A stretch of DNA of 64,000 bases from Symsagittifera roscoffensis (GCF_963678635.1 NC_087065.1:62646754-62710753); one strand, 5' to 3'; numbered from the stretch's first letter, positions 20,458 to 29,841 are shown. Notes: generated by a model not told the origin, from the letters alone. A program made the numbers and translations.

Positions 20458-21734
20458 TTTGGCACGGCCGTCTCCTGTTCACTTGTGTCCGCGTTAGCCT
20501 CCAACCATCTCACTGCCAGCATGGCACTAACCACCACGATTGACACCTGTTGATTCTGATCGGGCAATCCCGTAGAGTACAACTCCTCCACGTCCCATAC
20601 TAGCATCAGATTCCCGCGTTTGGGGTACCATAACGTCTGCGCCAAGCAGTGGCAAGGATACTCCCCATGGGTCCTCACTATGTTCCTTCGGGTCCGATAC
20701 CCTGAGGCTCCCAGCAACGGTTCCACCTCCATCAGAATTCTGTGTAAATCGTCTTTCTCTTCTGGGGCGGGGAATTCAGTGGGTAACGCTCCACTCGCTT
20801 TCTGCTTCTGGAACTCACTCACATTACCTTCGTTCAATCTCAGGAACTCTTCACCCACTACGTCTTGCAACTCACCTTCAGGTCTCTTCGGGACTGCCCG
20901 AAAGATCTTTGCCAACAAATCACATGACCTCTCCGACATTCTGGCCAACCTCACGCACTTTGGCACAGAGAAAAGTTGGTCAATCAACACCTGCTGCGTC
21001 CTCGCATCCATCACCACCATGTGTGTAGGATACCTACTATTGCAAAATGGTTCGGAGCTTGAACCCACCAGATATTTTGAACCAGTAGGTTTATGATAGG
21101 CTTCACTATCCTTCAGATTCATTTCGTTCTCCAGAGCTTCTCGCCAGCCTCCGATCTTCTGCTCTGTCTGCAATGCTCCAGGGAATACTTCCACGCTGAG
21201 GGACGTCACTAGCTCATGGGCACGCTCCAGGCGCTCAAGCGATTCTATCGAACTCGTCATGCTACAAAATTCCAAGGCTGTGGTCAAGTTTACATCCGTC
21301 ACCCCATGACAGTCCGCGACTAACTCCATTCCACTCTTATCCGACATGCTCAATCTTCCGTACAATCGTGCCAGTTGTCTATGCTGCTCGCTCAGCGTAA
21401 TCAGGCAGTGCCCCAAGTTGCAAACATGTCCTTCCATCCCACTATGTTGAGCTAAGCTTGTGCCTTGCTTCAACCAATTGCTCGATGGACTCTCCTCGGA
21501 TAGCTCCGTGGATGGGTTGCTCTTCCGCTTCGTCAACCTCATGGCCAGCAGATGGTGTATCATGGCCAGATCATGTAGACTCGCGTCATCATCCAGGTCT
21601 AACGTGATATCCGCCGTCATGTCCCAGATTAAACCGGCGTTAGGATGAGGACACCAAGAAGTCTTCATGAGTTCCCACATCGTTACTAGACTGGTTTTCA
21701 AGGGACCGTCCCAAGAACCACAATCAAAACTCAC
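20418..21734 (-). CDS. ORF2 C-terminal region, truncated duplicate, E1
   Basis: 438-codon frame identical over its first ~420 residues to the 606-codon frame at 17429-19249, including PCHCLAQT. It ends with a foreign tail (KWKWQRRAEEAHT) read across the duplication junction at 20457-20461. The last third of the domain is missing. Confidence 0.8.
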   Translation of the reverse strand: MSFDCGSWDGPLKTSLVTMWELMKTSWCPHPNAGLIWDMTADITLDLDDDASLHDLAMIHHLLAMRLTKRKSNPSTELSEESPSSNWLKQGTSLAQHSGMEGHVCNLGHCLITLSEQHRQLARLYGRLSMSDKSGMELVADCHGVTDVNLTTALEFCSMTSSIESLERLERAHELVTSLSVEVFPGALQTEQKIGGWREALENEMNLKDSEAYHKPTGSKYLVGSSSEPFCNSRYPTHMVVMDARTQQVLIDQLFSVPKCVRLARMSERSCDLLAKIFRAVPKRPEGELQDVVGEEFLRLNEGNVSEFQKQKASGALPTEFPAPEEKDDLHRILMEVEPLLGASGYRTRRNIVRTHGEYPCHCLAQTLWYPKRGNLMLVWDVEELYSTGLPDQNQQVSIVVVSAMLAVRWLEANADTSEQETAVPKWKWQRRAEEAHT

Positions 21735-24631
21735 TTGCCCTTTAGCTCGGGAACCGAGGGTTCAACCGTTCGTTCTTCTAAGATAATTCCCAGCTTGGGT
21801 TGTTCCACCATCAGCATTCCAGTTTCTTTAATCCGTTCAACCCAGAAATTGAGTACTATGACTTGCTCATAGTCGAAGTACGCTTCCCTGGCTTCTTCAT
21901 TCACGAAGGGACTATACGCCACCTCCGGTATGCCAGACACATATTGGAACGACTTCAGTTTCCCTAGTGTTGCAAAGTCTTTTTGTCCCCTGACTGCTTC
22001 AATCAATTCCCGGTTCACTTTCATTTCTTTGTTGGAATATCTTCTCACTTCTTCCAACTTGCGATAGCTTTCCATGTCATTCGACTCCCTATTTGGTACA
22101 GTCCACGGCATATCCTGATATAGTTCCAGGAGTGCCCTAAGGAAGTTTCTTTCGCAATCAACTCCCTTTTGCCGAATGATCTTTATGCATTCTCCCAAAA
22201 CAGGAGTGGGGATACGATCCACCACGAACCTGACAAAGCAAAGGGCATCCTTACGCTTAGCCCATGCTATCGCAGAATCGTCTTTTGAAATCAACGCTCG
22301 CAGAGCTTTCATCAACTCCAGCTCCTGTTCCCGTGATTTCGAATCATTACTGGCTTCATATTCCGCCTTCTTGATGCCCATCAAGCACCAAGCCATCCGT
22401 ACTTGCAAATCAGTTCTCGTGCACGGATGAACCAGGTACCCTGCCACCGTCGCAGGTGCATGCATCGTCTCGTCGAAGTATCTCTGGAGGGCCGCCCTCC
22501 AAGAAGTTTCTAGTAGTTTTTCCAATCCAATTTCGTTCGCTTCCGAGGACATTACCTTGCCGTATTCTTTCCGATTTAAGTTAGAATTCTGCGTAAGCCC
22601 TTTCAGATATTCCTGCATGGCTCGCTTATCGCTCCAACCCATCAGGTGCCCTCTCGCGGAGCTCCTCGCTTTCAACATCTCCACATAACCCCCTGCTGGA
22701 TCTCCCATGTGGACCGATTCCGGCACAGTGACTCGACTGTACGACTCGACCACGTCGAGTTGTCCTTCCAGTTTCAACTTGGCCATGTTGATTCGCGAGG
22801 GCCTGTAATCTTCAAGTCCTCCAGATCCACACTGACTGATGATCTCCATCTCTAACTTAGTGTCTGCCAGGGTTCGTGCTGTCTTCTTTGATTTCATGGC
22901 TGTCGTGGTCAGACCTGCCAAAAGCATAGGGGGTATCAGATTCTCTTTTTCTCCCCCTGTCAGTGTCGCACCATCTCCTTGCCCGCTCTCGCCTGAACGA
23001 CCTGCGCTCGTCAGAGAGGCCACCACTGCGCTGGCTTTCGACTTCACCACTCTCGGGTTCACGACTCGACTTCCTGTCTTCCCTTTTAGTCGCTTCAGCC
23101 CCTTTCTGGCTCGTCTAACGGGTAATTTCTTTGTGACCTGCTGATCATCGGCACTGTCTTCTGTAACTGACTCGGTCAGAACATCCGACTCCATGGAGTT
23201 CAATATTTTCTCCAGGACCTCACGCATGATGGGTTGGTTCAACCCCACCTTCATTATGGACTGCGTCCCAGATCGTCGTATCACGTCCCATGACCTTTCC
23301 ATGAAGTTCACTCGGCTCCAGGTTGCCCCTGTCTTGCCTTCTAGTTCACTTTGATATCTCTCCCATTCCTCTTCCGGTAGCGTACTCAGGAAGGATACCC
23401 TCATTGACTCTTCGATTTTTCTCCTCCTCGGTGACTCATGGAGCAATCTTTGCGGATCCCTGCTTCGGCACTCTCTCGCCTGACTTATTGGGTCCATCGG
23501 AGATAAGTCAGCCGACGCCTCCTTTGTAGGGGACATAAAAGACGATGGCGTCATCAGCAATAGACTCCCATCGACTTCCCCATGGTCGTCTTCACTGAAC
23601 CGGTATTCTAGCAAGTCTCTCTCCAACGCTCCTAGATCCGTCTCACCCGGTTTTCCCGTCTTTCCCTCGATGTCGTTATCGTTATCGTCCTGATCCATCA
23701 ATTCATCGTCATCTGCATCAGGTTTCGGCTTGGGTCCTGAAGGGCCTTGTCGTGTGTCTGTGCCCGAATCCGGCCGCGCCGGTACTGTCATGTCTCCTGC
23801 GTGATAAAAAAACTCATCGCTCACCAGGAATTCTACGGACTCCTCGCCATGTGGTGCCAGGTCCTCTTTCGTTATGTATGAGCCTCCTCTGCTCTCCTTT
23901 GCCACTTCCAGCATCACTACTTTCGCTTCTCTTGACCACTTCAGTCTTGATAAGTCATCTGTGGGAGTATACACTTCGTTCCACATTTCAGCCGAGACCT
24001 CTGGTCTCCTGGAAGGTAGTGCCTTGATCTTTTTCCTACTCCAAGCATCAGGAAATGAGAAGTCAAACGTGTGCGCGGCTGCAACATTCCAGCTGATGAA
24101 GCGCGGCTCCATCCCTTCACTCCACTTCAGCATTCTCTTCTCTGCATCACGAGCTGTTCCGATGCGAGGGGCAGTGACGGGAGATGTGACTCCCAACAAC
24201 ATCCTCCTTATCGGTGGATATCGAGGGCATTGGTCCGGCAGCGGCCTGGACCCAGAAAGCCACGCTTGCTGGTTCTCTTTCGCGTGTGCGTAGGCTTCTG
24301 GCAAGAGTGGGACTCTCATAGCCGCTCCTGTATCCTTCACTACTAGTCTCAAATTCCGAAGCTTCGGGTTAAACTGGATGTGGGAAAGGTCCTCACGGCC
24401 CATTCGGCACTTGAAGTGGTTGTTGAAATCCATCAACACCCAACCTGGCTCCGCTATTCTTCCGAACAGCATATCGTCGCTGGCCAGTCCTCTCAGCTCC
24501 CTCTGCTCTACCCAATTCAGCACGGAACAATCCACGACTGAGACCAGGTTGACATACAACACAGAATTATGCCTGTATGCCTTGACTTGCACGTCCGGGA
24601 ACGCGAAAGACATCACCGGTCCATACACCAC
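21731..24631 (-). CDS. ORF2 central to late region, E1 (966 codons, intact copy)
   Basis: Longest open frame in the window. Residues 1-160 form the conserved central domain (YGPVMSFAFPD, SVVDCSVLNW, IRRMLLG). Residues ~165-290 include FISWNVAAAHTFDF and the KESRGGSY segment. Residues ~290-330 are strongly acidic, followed by a Ser/Pro-rich linker and a basic run (RRARKGLKRLK). From ~690 a helical domain follows (MAWCLMGIKKAE, KRKDALCFVRFVV), then RKLEEVRRYSNKE, FQYVSGIPEVAYSPF and LNFWVERIKE. E2 has the same order. No enzyme motif is recognised. It overlaps the preceding frame by 19 bases through a frameshift. Confidence 0.75.
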   Translation of the reverse strand: MVYGPVMSFAFPDVQVKAYRHNSVLYVNLVSVVDCSVLNWVEQRELRGLASDDMLFGRIAEPGWVLMDFNNHFKCRMGREDLSHIQFNPKLRNLRLVVKDTGAAMRVPLLPEAYAHAKENQQAWLSGSRPLPDQCPRYPPIRRMLLGVTSPVTAPRIGTARDAEKRMLKWSEGMEPRFISWNVAAAHTFDFSFPDAWSRKKIKALPSRRPEVSAEMWNEVYTPTDDLSRLKWSREAKVVMLEVAKESRGGSYITKEDLAPHGEESVEFLVSDEFFYHAGDMTVPARPDSGTDTRQGPSGPKPKPDADDDELMDQDDNDNDIEGKTGKPGETDLGALERDLLEYRFSEDDHGEVDGSLLLMTPSSFMSPTKEASADLSPMDPISQARECRSRDPQRLLHESPRRRKIEESMRVSFLSTLPEEEWERYQSELEGKTGATWSRVNFMERSWDVIRRSGTQSIMKVGLNQPIMREVLEKILNSMESDVLTESVTEDSADDQQVTKKLPVRRARKGLKRLKGKTGSRVVNPRVVKSKASAVVASLTSAGRSGESGQGDGATLTGGEKENLIPPMLLAGLTTTAMKSKKTARTLADTKLEMEIISQCGSGGLEDYRPSRINMAKLKLEGQLDVVESYSRVTVPESVHMGDPAGGYVEMLKARSSARGHLMGWSDKRAMQEYLKGLTQNSNLNRKEYGKVMSSEANEIGLEKLLETSWRAALQRYFDETMHAPATVAGYLVHPCTRTDLQVRMAWCLMGIKKAEYEASNDSKSREQELELMKALRALISKDDSAIAWAKRKDALCFVRFVVDRIPTPVLGECIKIIRQKGVDCERNFLRALLELYQDMPWTVPNRESNDMESYRKLEEVRRYSNKEMKVNRELIEAVRGQKDFATLGKLKSFQYVSGIPEVAYSPFVNEEAREAYFDYEQVIVLNFWVERIKETGMLMVEQPKLGIILEERTVEPSVPELKGK

Positions 24632-25764
24632 CGTGACGAATTCCCGCAGTGAATCGTCGCCACCTTATCTTCTCCCGTGACGCTTCTGTTCTGTTGCAAG
24701 AGGTATTGGAGCAGGAGAGTCCTCCAGTCTTTCATCTTCCTGAGCGAGGCGGTTTCCAACTGCGCATTGAACTCACGACTTGGTCCCTGGAGTTGTTCAG
24801 GGTAACGCAACAGCACAAGCAAATCACCCAGTCGACCGTAGGTCATGGCAATCAGAGTCAGGAGTCCATCCAATCTCAAATCTGCCAACGCTTGGGTGAA
24901 GAGGTTCGCCGGTCCCTTCACGAAATTTTCATGACCAAATGTCACGTATAGGGCTAGTATCAGGCCAATCGACAACTTCCTGATGTCTTTGACGGAACTC
25001 GCGATCAGGTTCCGAGATGCCCTCGGATAGCACGTCGACAGGAAGGATGGCGTCCATCCCCCTCCCATTCCACCCAAGATGGCATCCGATCGTTCATACT
25101 GTGCCCTCGTGGCTAGCACGTCAGCTTGGAACTTGTCCAACGACATCGTGTTTACGTCCTGCATCAATTTCAACATCATACCCCAAGCTAACTCCCGGGC
25201 ATCAAACAAGTTCTTCAGATACACGTGTATCTCTTTGATCACTGCCGGCGCATGCTCGAACTCGTCCTCACCCAAGGTGCACAGCCTTGGTGACAAGTAC
25301 AACCATACGTTGTTGTGCGGCTTCGTGCGCAAAGCCATTGCCTTGAGATCTTCTTCCGCTGACGTCATGTTTTTTCTGACTGTCCTTCCCTGCTCATTCT
25401 CTGCATGACCCATCTGTCTGAACCAGAGATCATCAGCCACCTGTTGTACTAACAGATGATCGTCATCTACCCCTGGTCTTAACTTCAGCAATCTGGCAAA
25501 GTTGGACAGCTCCAACCCCAGAACCTCATCTAGCACCAACCGAGTTGTGCTACAATCTTTGAGTCCCTGTATGGCATTGGAAATGTCAGCCCAAACGGCG
25601 GGAAGCTCAGATCGGGACGGGTAGTATTTGGCTGGGTCTACCACTCTATTCGGGGCAGGAATTATCACGTTGAACCGTCCCTCTGCTATCGTTGTGATCA
25701 TCGTGTACACAAACTGAAGGGGTTCTGGCAATGCAGCGTATCCTGGTGACAACACAAAGACCAC
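24613..25764 (-). CDS. ORF2 second SGNH-like domain, C-terminal part, E1
   Basis: 383-codon frame beginning in the SPGYAALPEPLQFVYT segment; the upstream half of the same domain is at the end of frame 25698-27683, separated by a frameshift near 25730-25765. It aligns along its length with E2 14045-15779: VLDEVLGLELSNFARLLKL, DDDHLLVQQV, LWFRQM, GLILALYVTFG and LLLQYLLQQNRSVTGE. The helical second half has hydrophobic runs but no clear membrane anchor. Its end runs out of frame near 24650, where the central-domain frame takes over. Confidence 0.7.
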   Translation of the reverse strand: MVFVLSPGYAALPEPLQFVYTMITTIAEGRFNVIIPAPNRVVDPAKYYPSRSELPAVWADISNAIQGLKDCSTTRLVLDEVLGLELSNFARLLKLRPGVDDDHLLVQQVADDLWFRQMGHAENEQGRTVRKNMTSAEEDLKAMALRTKPHNNVWLYLSPRLCTLGEDEFEHAPAVIKEIHVYLKNLFDARELAWGMMLKLMQDVNTMSLDKFQADVLATRAQYERSDAILGGMGGGWTPSFLSTCYPRASRNLIASSVKDIRKLSIGLILALYVTFGHENFVKGPANLFTQALADLRLDGLLTLIAMTYGRLGDLLVLLRYPEQLQGPSREFNAQLETASLRKMKDWRTLLLQYLLQQNRSVTGEDKVATIHCGNSSRWCMDR

Positions 25765-27683
25765 CTAACTACATTTTGGGTGAAACGTTGTTTTGCCGCT
25801 GTTTCTACCTCAGCCATCGCCGAGAGCAATGTCATTATCGCCTCCCCTATAACCTCGTTGCTCGGGATCGACCCATCCGTCAGACGTGTCAGCAAGCCCC
25901 TGCTTTGCAGATGATCATTTGAGCCTGCAACCACTATCACCTGCGGCTCCATGCTGACCACTCGTCGTACACTTATCATCATGCCTATTGCCTGTCCCCA
26001 GTCCAATTTAGGCGCCGTCAAGAAAATCACGTCGGGCCAAAAGAGAGAACGGGGCGTATAGAGATAATCGGAACTGGCCACAATCAGATACTTGGCAGCT
26101 TTCATATCTAAGGGATCATAAGCTGCAAACAGGCCGTCGCCTATTGGGGCCTTCAGTTTCCCATATCTCTTGTCATCTCCATCCACCGTGGTCGTTGGGG
26201 GGTAGTCCCTCGAATACTCGCCAGGCGTCTGACCGGGTGGTTTAGCAAACTGCCTGTACATCTTGTGATACTTGTTATTGGGCTTGTTATCTGCCTGAAA
26301 CTTGCCCTTGCGAGCAGGTGGCGTCAGTTCCCGGGCTCTCTGTCGGACGTCCGTAAGAGACCGGGTATTCAAAGGTCCAAAGGTATTGTCCTGAGGCAAC
26401 CCATTCAAGTCTGCGTGCCGGAGCGTAGTCGTGGAACTGAACTGCTCCTGCTCTGCTAGCAGCCAATCCACGCCCGGTATCCGATATAGTCGCGACACTG
26501 TGAGACTTTCTCCGCCAATCATTTTCATTGCGTCCTCCCGACACGTCAGGGTATTCATGTTCAACTTTGTGGACATGTCCGTCTTGTACTGTCCCCAATG
26601 ACTAGGGTCTGATCGGTTCCAGAGCAGCACACTGCCTGGTTCAACTCCCTCCGCTGGCACGGCGCTCGTAGACGGTCCTGCTGCTGAAGCAAGGTTTGCC
26701 GTGGCGGGCGGATTGTTCCTCCTAGACACGGTCTGGGAGTTATTCCTGTTCTGATCCACTGATCTCCCGAGTCGGCTTTCAAGCGGTTGTGTTCTGGGAG
26801 GAGGAGCAGTCCCTAGCCTCTCTCTTACGTTTGAGCTCGGAGCGATGGGTGTAGCTGCAGCCGTCTCCATTGCCAAGGGCTCTAGGCGGTTGACGAGGGA
26901 TTCGGGCACGCTTGCCCTTATTCTACTTCCTCCGGTCGAGCTGGTCCGAGCCAGAGAACTGGTCGCCCTCGACTCCTGCTCCACTTCCCTCCACTGCGTC
27001 TGAAATACATCATTGACCCAGTGTCTCCCTCGTTGGGTGTTGAAATGTATTCCATCTCTGGTAAGCGCGATGTGATCAATCTTGCGCAGCATGTTCTCGA
27101 GATCCAGAAGTCGCAGCTCGCCAGGGTTGTTTCTCACCAGATTACGGATCATTTCATTCCACCGTGTCACGTTGACATTCATGAAATCTGCCACTGTGGT
27201 GCCCACCAGCGGGTTTTGTGGATTCGTGCACAGCATCACATGCATGGGCCTGTACTTCTCCTTTAGTTCATTCAGGAGGCATACCAACAGAGACTCCCAC
27301 TTGCTCTCCGGAGTCACTGGGGCTCTCGAGACGTCGTTGGTTCTCAGCATTATCACCAGCGTATCCAGGTGATCCTCGCTCTGGAATTCCATCATCTTGA
27401 TGACCTGAGCCACTGAGGCTCCTCCAAAGGACAGAGTGGTAGTCTGACCATAGACGAAGATCTCATTCAGATCCCTCACCAAACTGTCTCCTATGATCAA
27501 GTGGCGACTCCCTGGGGGAATTACCTGGTCGCTCGTAGCGGGGTTCCAGCTCATGTCATTCAGACAGGCTCGAGGATGCTCCGCAGCCACTTGCGTGAAC
27601 TGGTGACGTGCCATCAGATTCTTCCTAATGTCTACCACGCGGGACTTTTGAAAGGTTCCGCCATGCGCAGTCCCCGAGGACAC
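25698..27683 (-). CDS. ORF2 SGNH/GDSL hydrolase plus start of second SGNH-like domain, E1
   Basis: 661-codon frame. Block I is LIIGDSLVRD with Ser67. Block III is RTNDVSR with Asn116; the usual Gly is Arg here, whereas E2 and E3 have GTND. Block V is RDGIHFN with Asp210 and His213. All four catalytic residues of the SGNH fold are present, so an esterase-type activity is likely in the ancestor; the substrate is unknown. Residues ~230-440 are a Ser/Pro/Arg-rich linker. A second domain follows with YLIVASSDYLY, LFWPDVIFL and PQVIVVAGSNDHL. A stop-containing gap of 15 bases separates it from frame 27699-28667; E2 carries both in one frame. The last ~20 residues are out of frame. Confidence 0.82.
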   Translation of the reverse strand: MSSGTAHGGTFQKSRVVDIRKNLMARHQFTQVAAEHPRACLNDMSWNPATSDQVIPPGSRHLIIGDSLVRDLNEIFVYGQTTTLSFGGASVAQVIKMMEFQSEDHLDTLVIMLRTNDVSRAPVTPESKWESLLVCLLNELKEKYRPMHVMLCTNPQNPLVGTTVADFMNVNVTRWNEMIRNLVRNNPGELRLLDLENMLRKIDHIALTRDGIHFNTQRGRHWVNDVFQTQWREVEQESRATSSLARTSSTGGSRIRASVPESLVNRLEPLAMETAAATPIAPSSNVRERLGTAPPPRTQPLESRLGRSVDQNRNNSQTVSRRNNPPATANLASAAGPSTSAVPAEGVEPGSVLLWNRSDPSHWGQYKTDMSTKLNMNTLTCREDAMKMIGGESLTVSRLYRIPGVDWLLAEQEQFSSTTTLRHADLNGLPQDNTFGPLNTRSLTDVRQRARELTPPARKGKFQADNKPNNKYHKMYRQFAKPPGQTPGEYSRDYPPTTTVDGDDKRYGKLKAPIGDGLFAAYDPLDMKAAKYLIVASSDYLYTPRSLFWPDVIFLTAPKLDWGQAIGMMISVRRVVSMEPQVIVVAGSNDHLQSRGLLTRLTDGSIPSNEVIGEAIMTLLSAMAEVETAAKQRFTQNVVRWSLCCHQDTLHCQNPFSLCTR

Positions 27684-27698
27684 TACCGTGCGGGGTGC

Positions 27699-28667
27699 TC
27701 ACTCCGAGCTATTGGATGAATGATCACGACGTTGGGAAGGAACGATCCTACCCAATGTCCGCCCAGTGGTTCGGTTGATCTCATCCATTGTTGCTCTGGC
27801 CACTTGGTTGAATGATTCTTGGAACTGAGGAGCGAGGTAGGTGTCAGAAGGGTCTGGTATCGTGTTCCTCTGACTGGAAGCAGACTGTTGTGTCTGCTGA
27901 GGAGCCTCGGGCCCTCTCGATGCACACAGCTCCTGTACTCTTGTCTTGGGGCGTGTGTCGCTGGATCCCTCCGAGGATTTCATCGTCGCCAGAACTTCCT
28001 GTGACACTTGGCTCACCTTTGCCATATACAGCTCCTTCAGGTGCTTTATTTCATCCTCCTTGTAGGCCACCTGCAGATCTTCATATTTCTTCTTCCATTC
28101 GTCTCTTTCTCGAGCTATCGCCCTATACTCCTGGAGTTTGGCACACAGCTCGCTCTGATCTCTCTCCTTCTTCTCCAGCGTCTCAATCGTCTTCGACGTC
28201 TGGATCTCTATTTCACTCACCCTCACTCTCTTCGGAGGAGGAGCAGCTGTTGGAGAGTCGACCGAATGTGACGGGCCTGGCCCATCACGTTTTCTCTTCG
28301 CTCCGATGAGCGGCTGCGCAGGTGGGACCGGTAAGGGCATCTCACCTAGCCGGTGGTCCCTCTGTTCACCTAGTCCTGGCTCACGAGCCAGGTTGTGGCC
28401 AGACATTTCTCCACGCCCCCATCTCATCAGTCGGTTTCGACCTCTCTCGGCGGTCCCGGACTCACCGAAGGCCAACATCAACACGACTTCTGTAGGGCGA
28501 TTCCCTCGACCCTCTCGTCCCAATGCATTAAGGAGCGCGACCACAAACATCGCCAGCCCCGGGTCTTCTCGTGTAAAATCACAATCGATCAGCCGCTGAT
28601 AGATCTCGTCTAGAGTCGCTCCTAGACTCGCTGAGAGGAATTCCATGAGTTCGTTCGTATCACCCAT
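27699..28667 (-). CDS. ORF2 N-terminal region with coiled coil, E1
   Basis: 322-codon frame starting MGDTNELMEF, 93 bases after the candidate splice acceptor at 28759-28760, so this ATG is a sensible ORF2 start. Residues 1-110 match the E2 and E3 N-terminus in layout: LDEIYQRLIDCDF against LDELYRRLRDLDY, TEVVLM against TEAVLM, and GHNLAREPGL against GFDLARNPGL. Residues ~150-220 form a charged coiled coil, then a Ser/Gln-rich stretch. E1 lacks the perfect heptad array of E2 and E3. The N-terminal domain is not recognised. Confidence 0.75.
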   Translation of the reverse strand: MGDTNELMEFLSASLGATLDEIYQRLIDCDFTREDPGLAMFVVALLNALGREGRGNRPTEVVLMLAFGESGTAERGRNRLMRWGRGEMSGHNLAREPGLGEQRDHRLGEMPLPVPPAQPLIGAKRKRDGPGPSHSVDSPTAAPPPKRVRVSEIEIQTSKTIETLEKKERDQSELCAKLQEYRAIARERDEWKKKYEDLQVAYKEDEIKHLKELYMAKVSQVSQEVLATMKSSEGSSDTRPKTRVQELCASRGPEAPQQTQQSASSQRNTIPDPSDTYLAPQFQESFNQVARATMDEINRTTGRTLGRIVPSQRRDHSSNSSE

Positions 28668-28758
28668 TTCTTATCGTGTTGATTCTTGTTGTCGTGTAGT
28701 TTCTTCCTGGTTTGTTCGATTCAATTAATTCAATAAACAATTCCCAATCAATCAAGAT

Positions 28759-28785
28759 CTAAAAAACAAGTCGCGACTAAAAACC
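28759..28785 (-). promoter_or_regulatory. Candidate 3' splice site before ORF2, E1
   Basis: On the minus strand, TTTTTAGTCGCGAC is followed by TTGTTTTTTAG and then ATCTTGATTG. E2 and E3 have TTAGTCTAAAAA, a T-rich tract, CAG and ATTGATTTG in the same place. The three agree on T-tract, AG and the TTGATT exon start, which is what a conserved acceptor would show. The ORF2 ATG follows at 28667. Confidence 0.5.
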
Positions 28786-29044
28786 ATCATTTTTGCATAA
28801 AACATCATTCAATTCTTTAAAACTTTTCATTGAAATTCTCTTCTCAATTCTGATTTAAAAATTTAGCACCAAGGTGGATCGTCCACCTGTATCTGTGTCA
28901 GGGTAGCACAAATGAGCGCCGTCACCTTGATGACCTGGAGTATTCTAGGTCTTTTATGACACAAAACATAAAACATATCATAACAATAACATAACACATA
29001 AACATCACACATCTATCTTATCACATAAAAACCTAATCCCTTAA

Positions 29045-29120
29045 TATTGTACCTAAAACCTAATCCTAATATTGTACCTAAAACCTAATCCTAATATTGT
29101 ACCTAAAACCTAATCCTAAT
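29045..29120 (-). repeat. Three 25-bp tandem repeats in ORF1-ORF2 spacer, E1
   Basis: The plus-strand unit is ATTGTACCTAAAACCTAATC plus CTAAT, three copies. E2 and E3 have other 19-20-bp arrays in the same spacer. The rest of the spacer (28668-29185) is AT-rich with no gene. Confidence 0.85.
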
Positions 29121-29185
29121 CTAAAACTTGACACTAATTCTTATCAAGTAACTTAATAAAAACGACTTATCGCCAAACGCAATTC

Positions 29186-29815
29186 CTAGCATATGCTCAG
29201 ATAGTATTTTTTATGTAAGTAAACCTCTATGTCAGTTTCTGAAAATATCACATGTACAAGTGCGTACAACTCTCTCGGATGTAGCTTTCCCCTATTAGGA
29301 TCATATACTGGTAACGAGAGAGAGGTCACTCCTCTCTCAACCAAAAAATCCCTAAGTCGAGTCAAGGCCAATACCAAGCTCTTTGGATCTACGTGTTGCC
29401 TATCAGTGGCCTTGGTAACCAGGAAACACAAATATTTCCCTGGTATCTGGGATGCAACAGGGGGCAGCGCTATCATCCCTCCCACACCAGGCCTCTGTTT
29501 CCATAAAAACTCGATGTTCTTATACTCTCTTTTGAAATCAGCCGCTAGTGCTGTTTTGAAGCTTACGTCCGCGGTTATCGCTATAGCGCACGTGCGTTCC
29601 GTGAGTATGAAATCGCTGTCCGTTATGACAATATTGTTTGAATAATGGTTCGGTAGGTCAAAATACGATTCAAAAACTCGTCCAAAGGGTGGTTTTTTAG
29701 CATTCTCGCCCTCTGTCTCTAGTTCTCCGGTTTCTCTTGCCGATTTCAATTTTTTTATTATCAGATTTTCGGTGTGGGTGAGTCCTACCCCCACTCTCCG
29801 GACAAAAAAATCCAT
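29186..29815 (-). CDS. Macrodomain (TARG1/ALC1-like), end of ORF1, E1
   Basis: 209-codon frame and the best-preserved macrodomain here. Residues 1-60 are the ORF1 tail (VGVGLTHTENL is shared with E2). Residues ~62-203 align by eye with the TARG1/ALC1 branch: CAIAITADVSFKTALAADFK for the first strand and helix, KYLCFLVTK for a core strand, LALTRLRDFLVERGV for the long helix, SLSLPVYDPNRGKL for the strand and loop, and HVIFSETDIEVYLH for the last helix and strand. The GAGIA loop and the catalytic Asp of GCGLD are replaced (KTALA, PNRGK), so it may bind ADP-ribose or nucleic acid without hydrolysing it. It is kept in all three elements. A host-derived domain acquired by the element is the likeliest origin. 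Confidence 0.75.
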   Translation of the reverse strand: MDFFVRRVGVGLTHTENLIIKKLKSARETGELETEGENAKKPPFGRVFESYFDLPNHYSNNIVITDSDFILTERTCAIAITADVSFKTALAADFKREYKNIEFLWKQRPGVGGMIALPPVASQIPGKYLCFLVTKATDRQHVDPKSLVLALTRLRDFLVERGVTSLSLPVYDPNRGKLHPRELYALVHVIFSETDIEVYLHKKYYLSIC

Positions 29816-29841
29816 CGACGTCCCCGTCGATCGCCCAAAGT

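Larger units (their letters stand above)
17976..23910. repeat. Tandem duplication within E1 ORF2
   Basis: Bases 17976-20456 (2,481 bp) are repeated at 20461-23910 (3,450 bp) with very few substitutions; four bases (CTTT) lie between. The difference is exactly 969 bp (22115-23083), present only in the right-hand copy, so the left-hand copy lost 323 codons in frame. The near-identity means the duplication is more recent than E1 itself, or is an assembly artefact. Confidence 0.9.

Noticed and set aside
22115-23083. Canonical intron in E1 ORF2
   Set aside because: The block lacks GT at its 5' boundary in every possible placement of the junction and is itself coding in frame and matched in position by E2.
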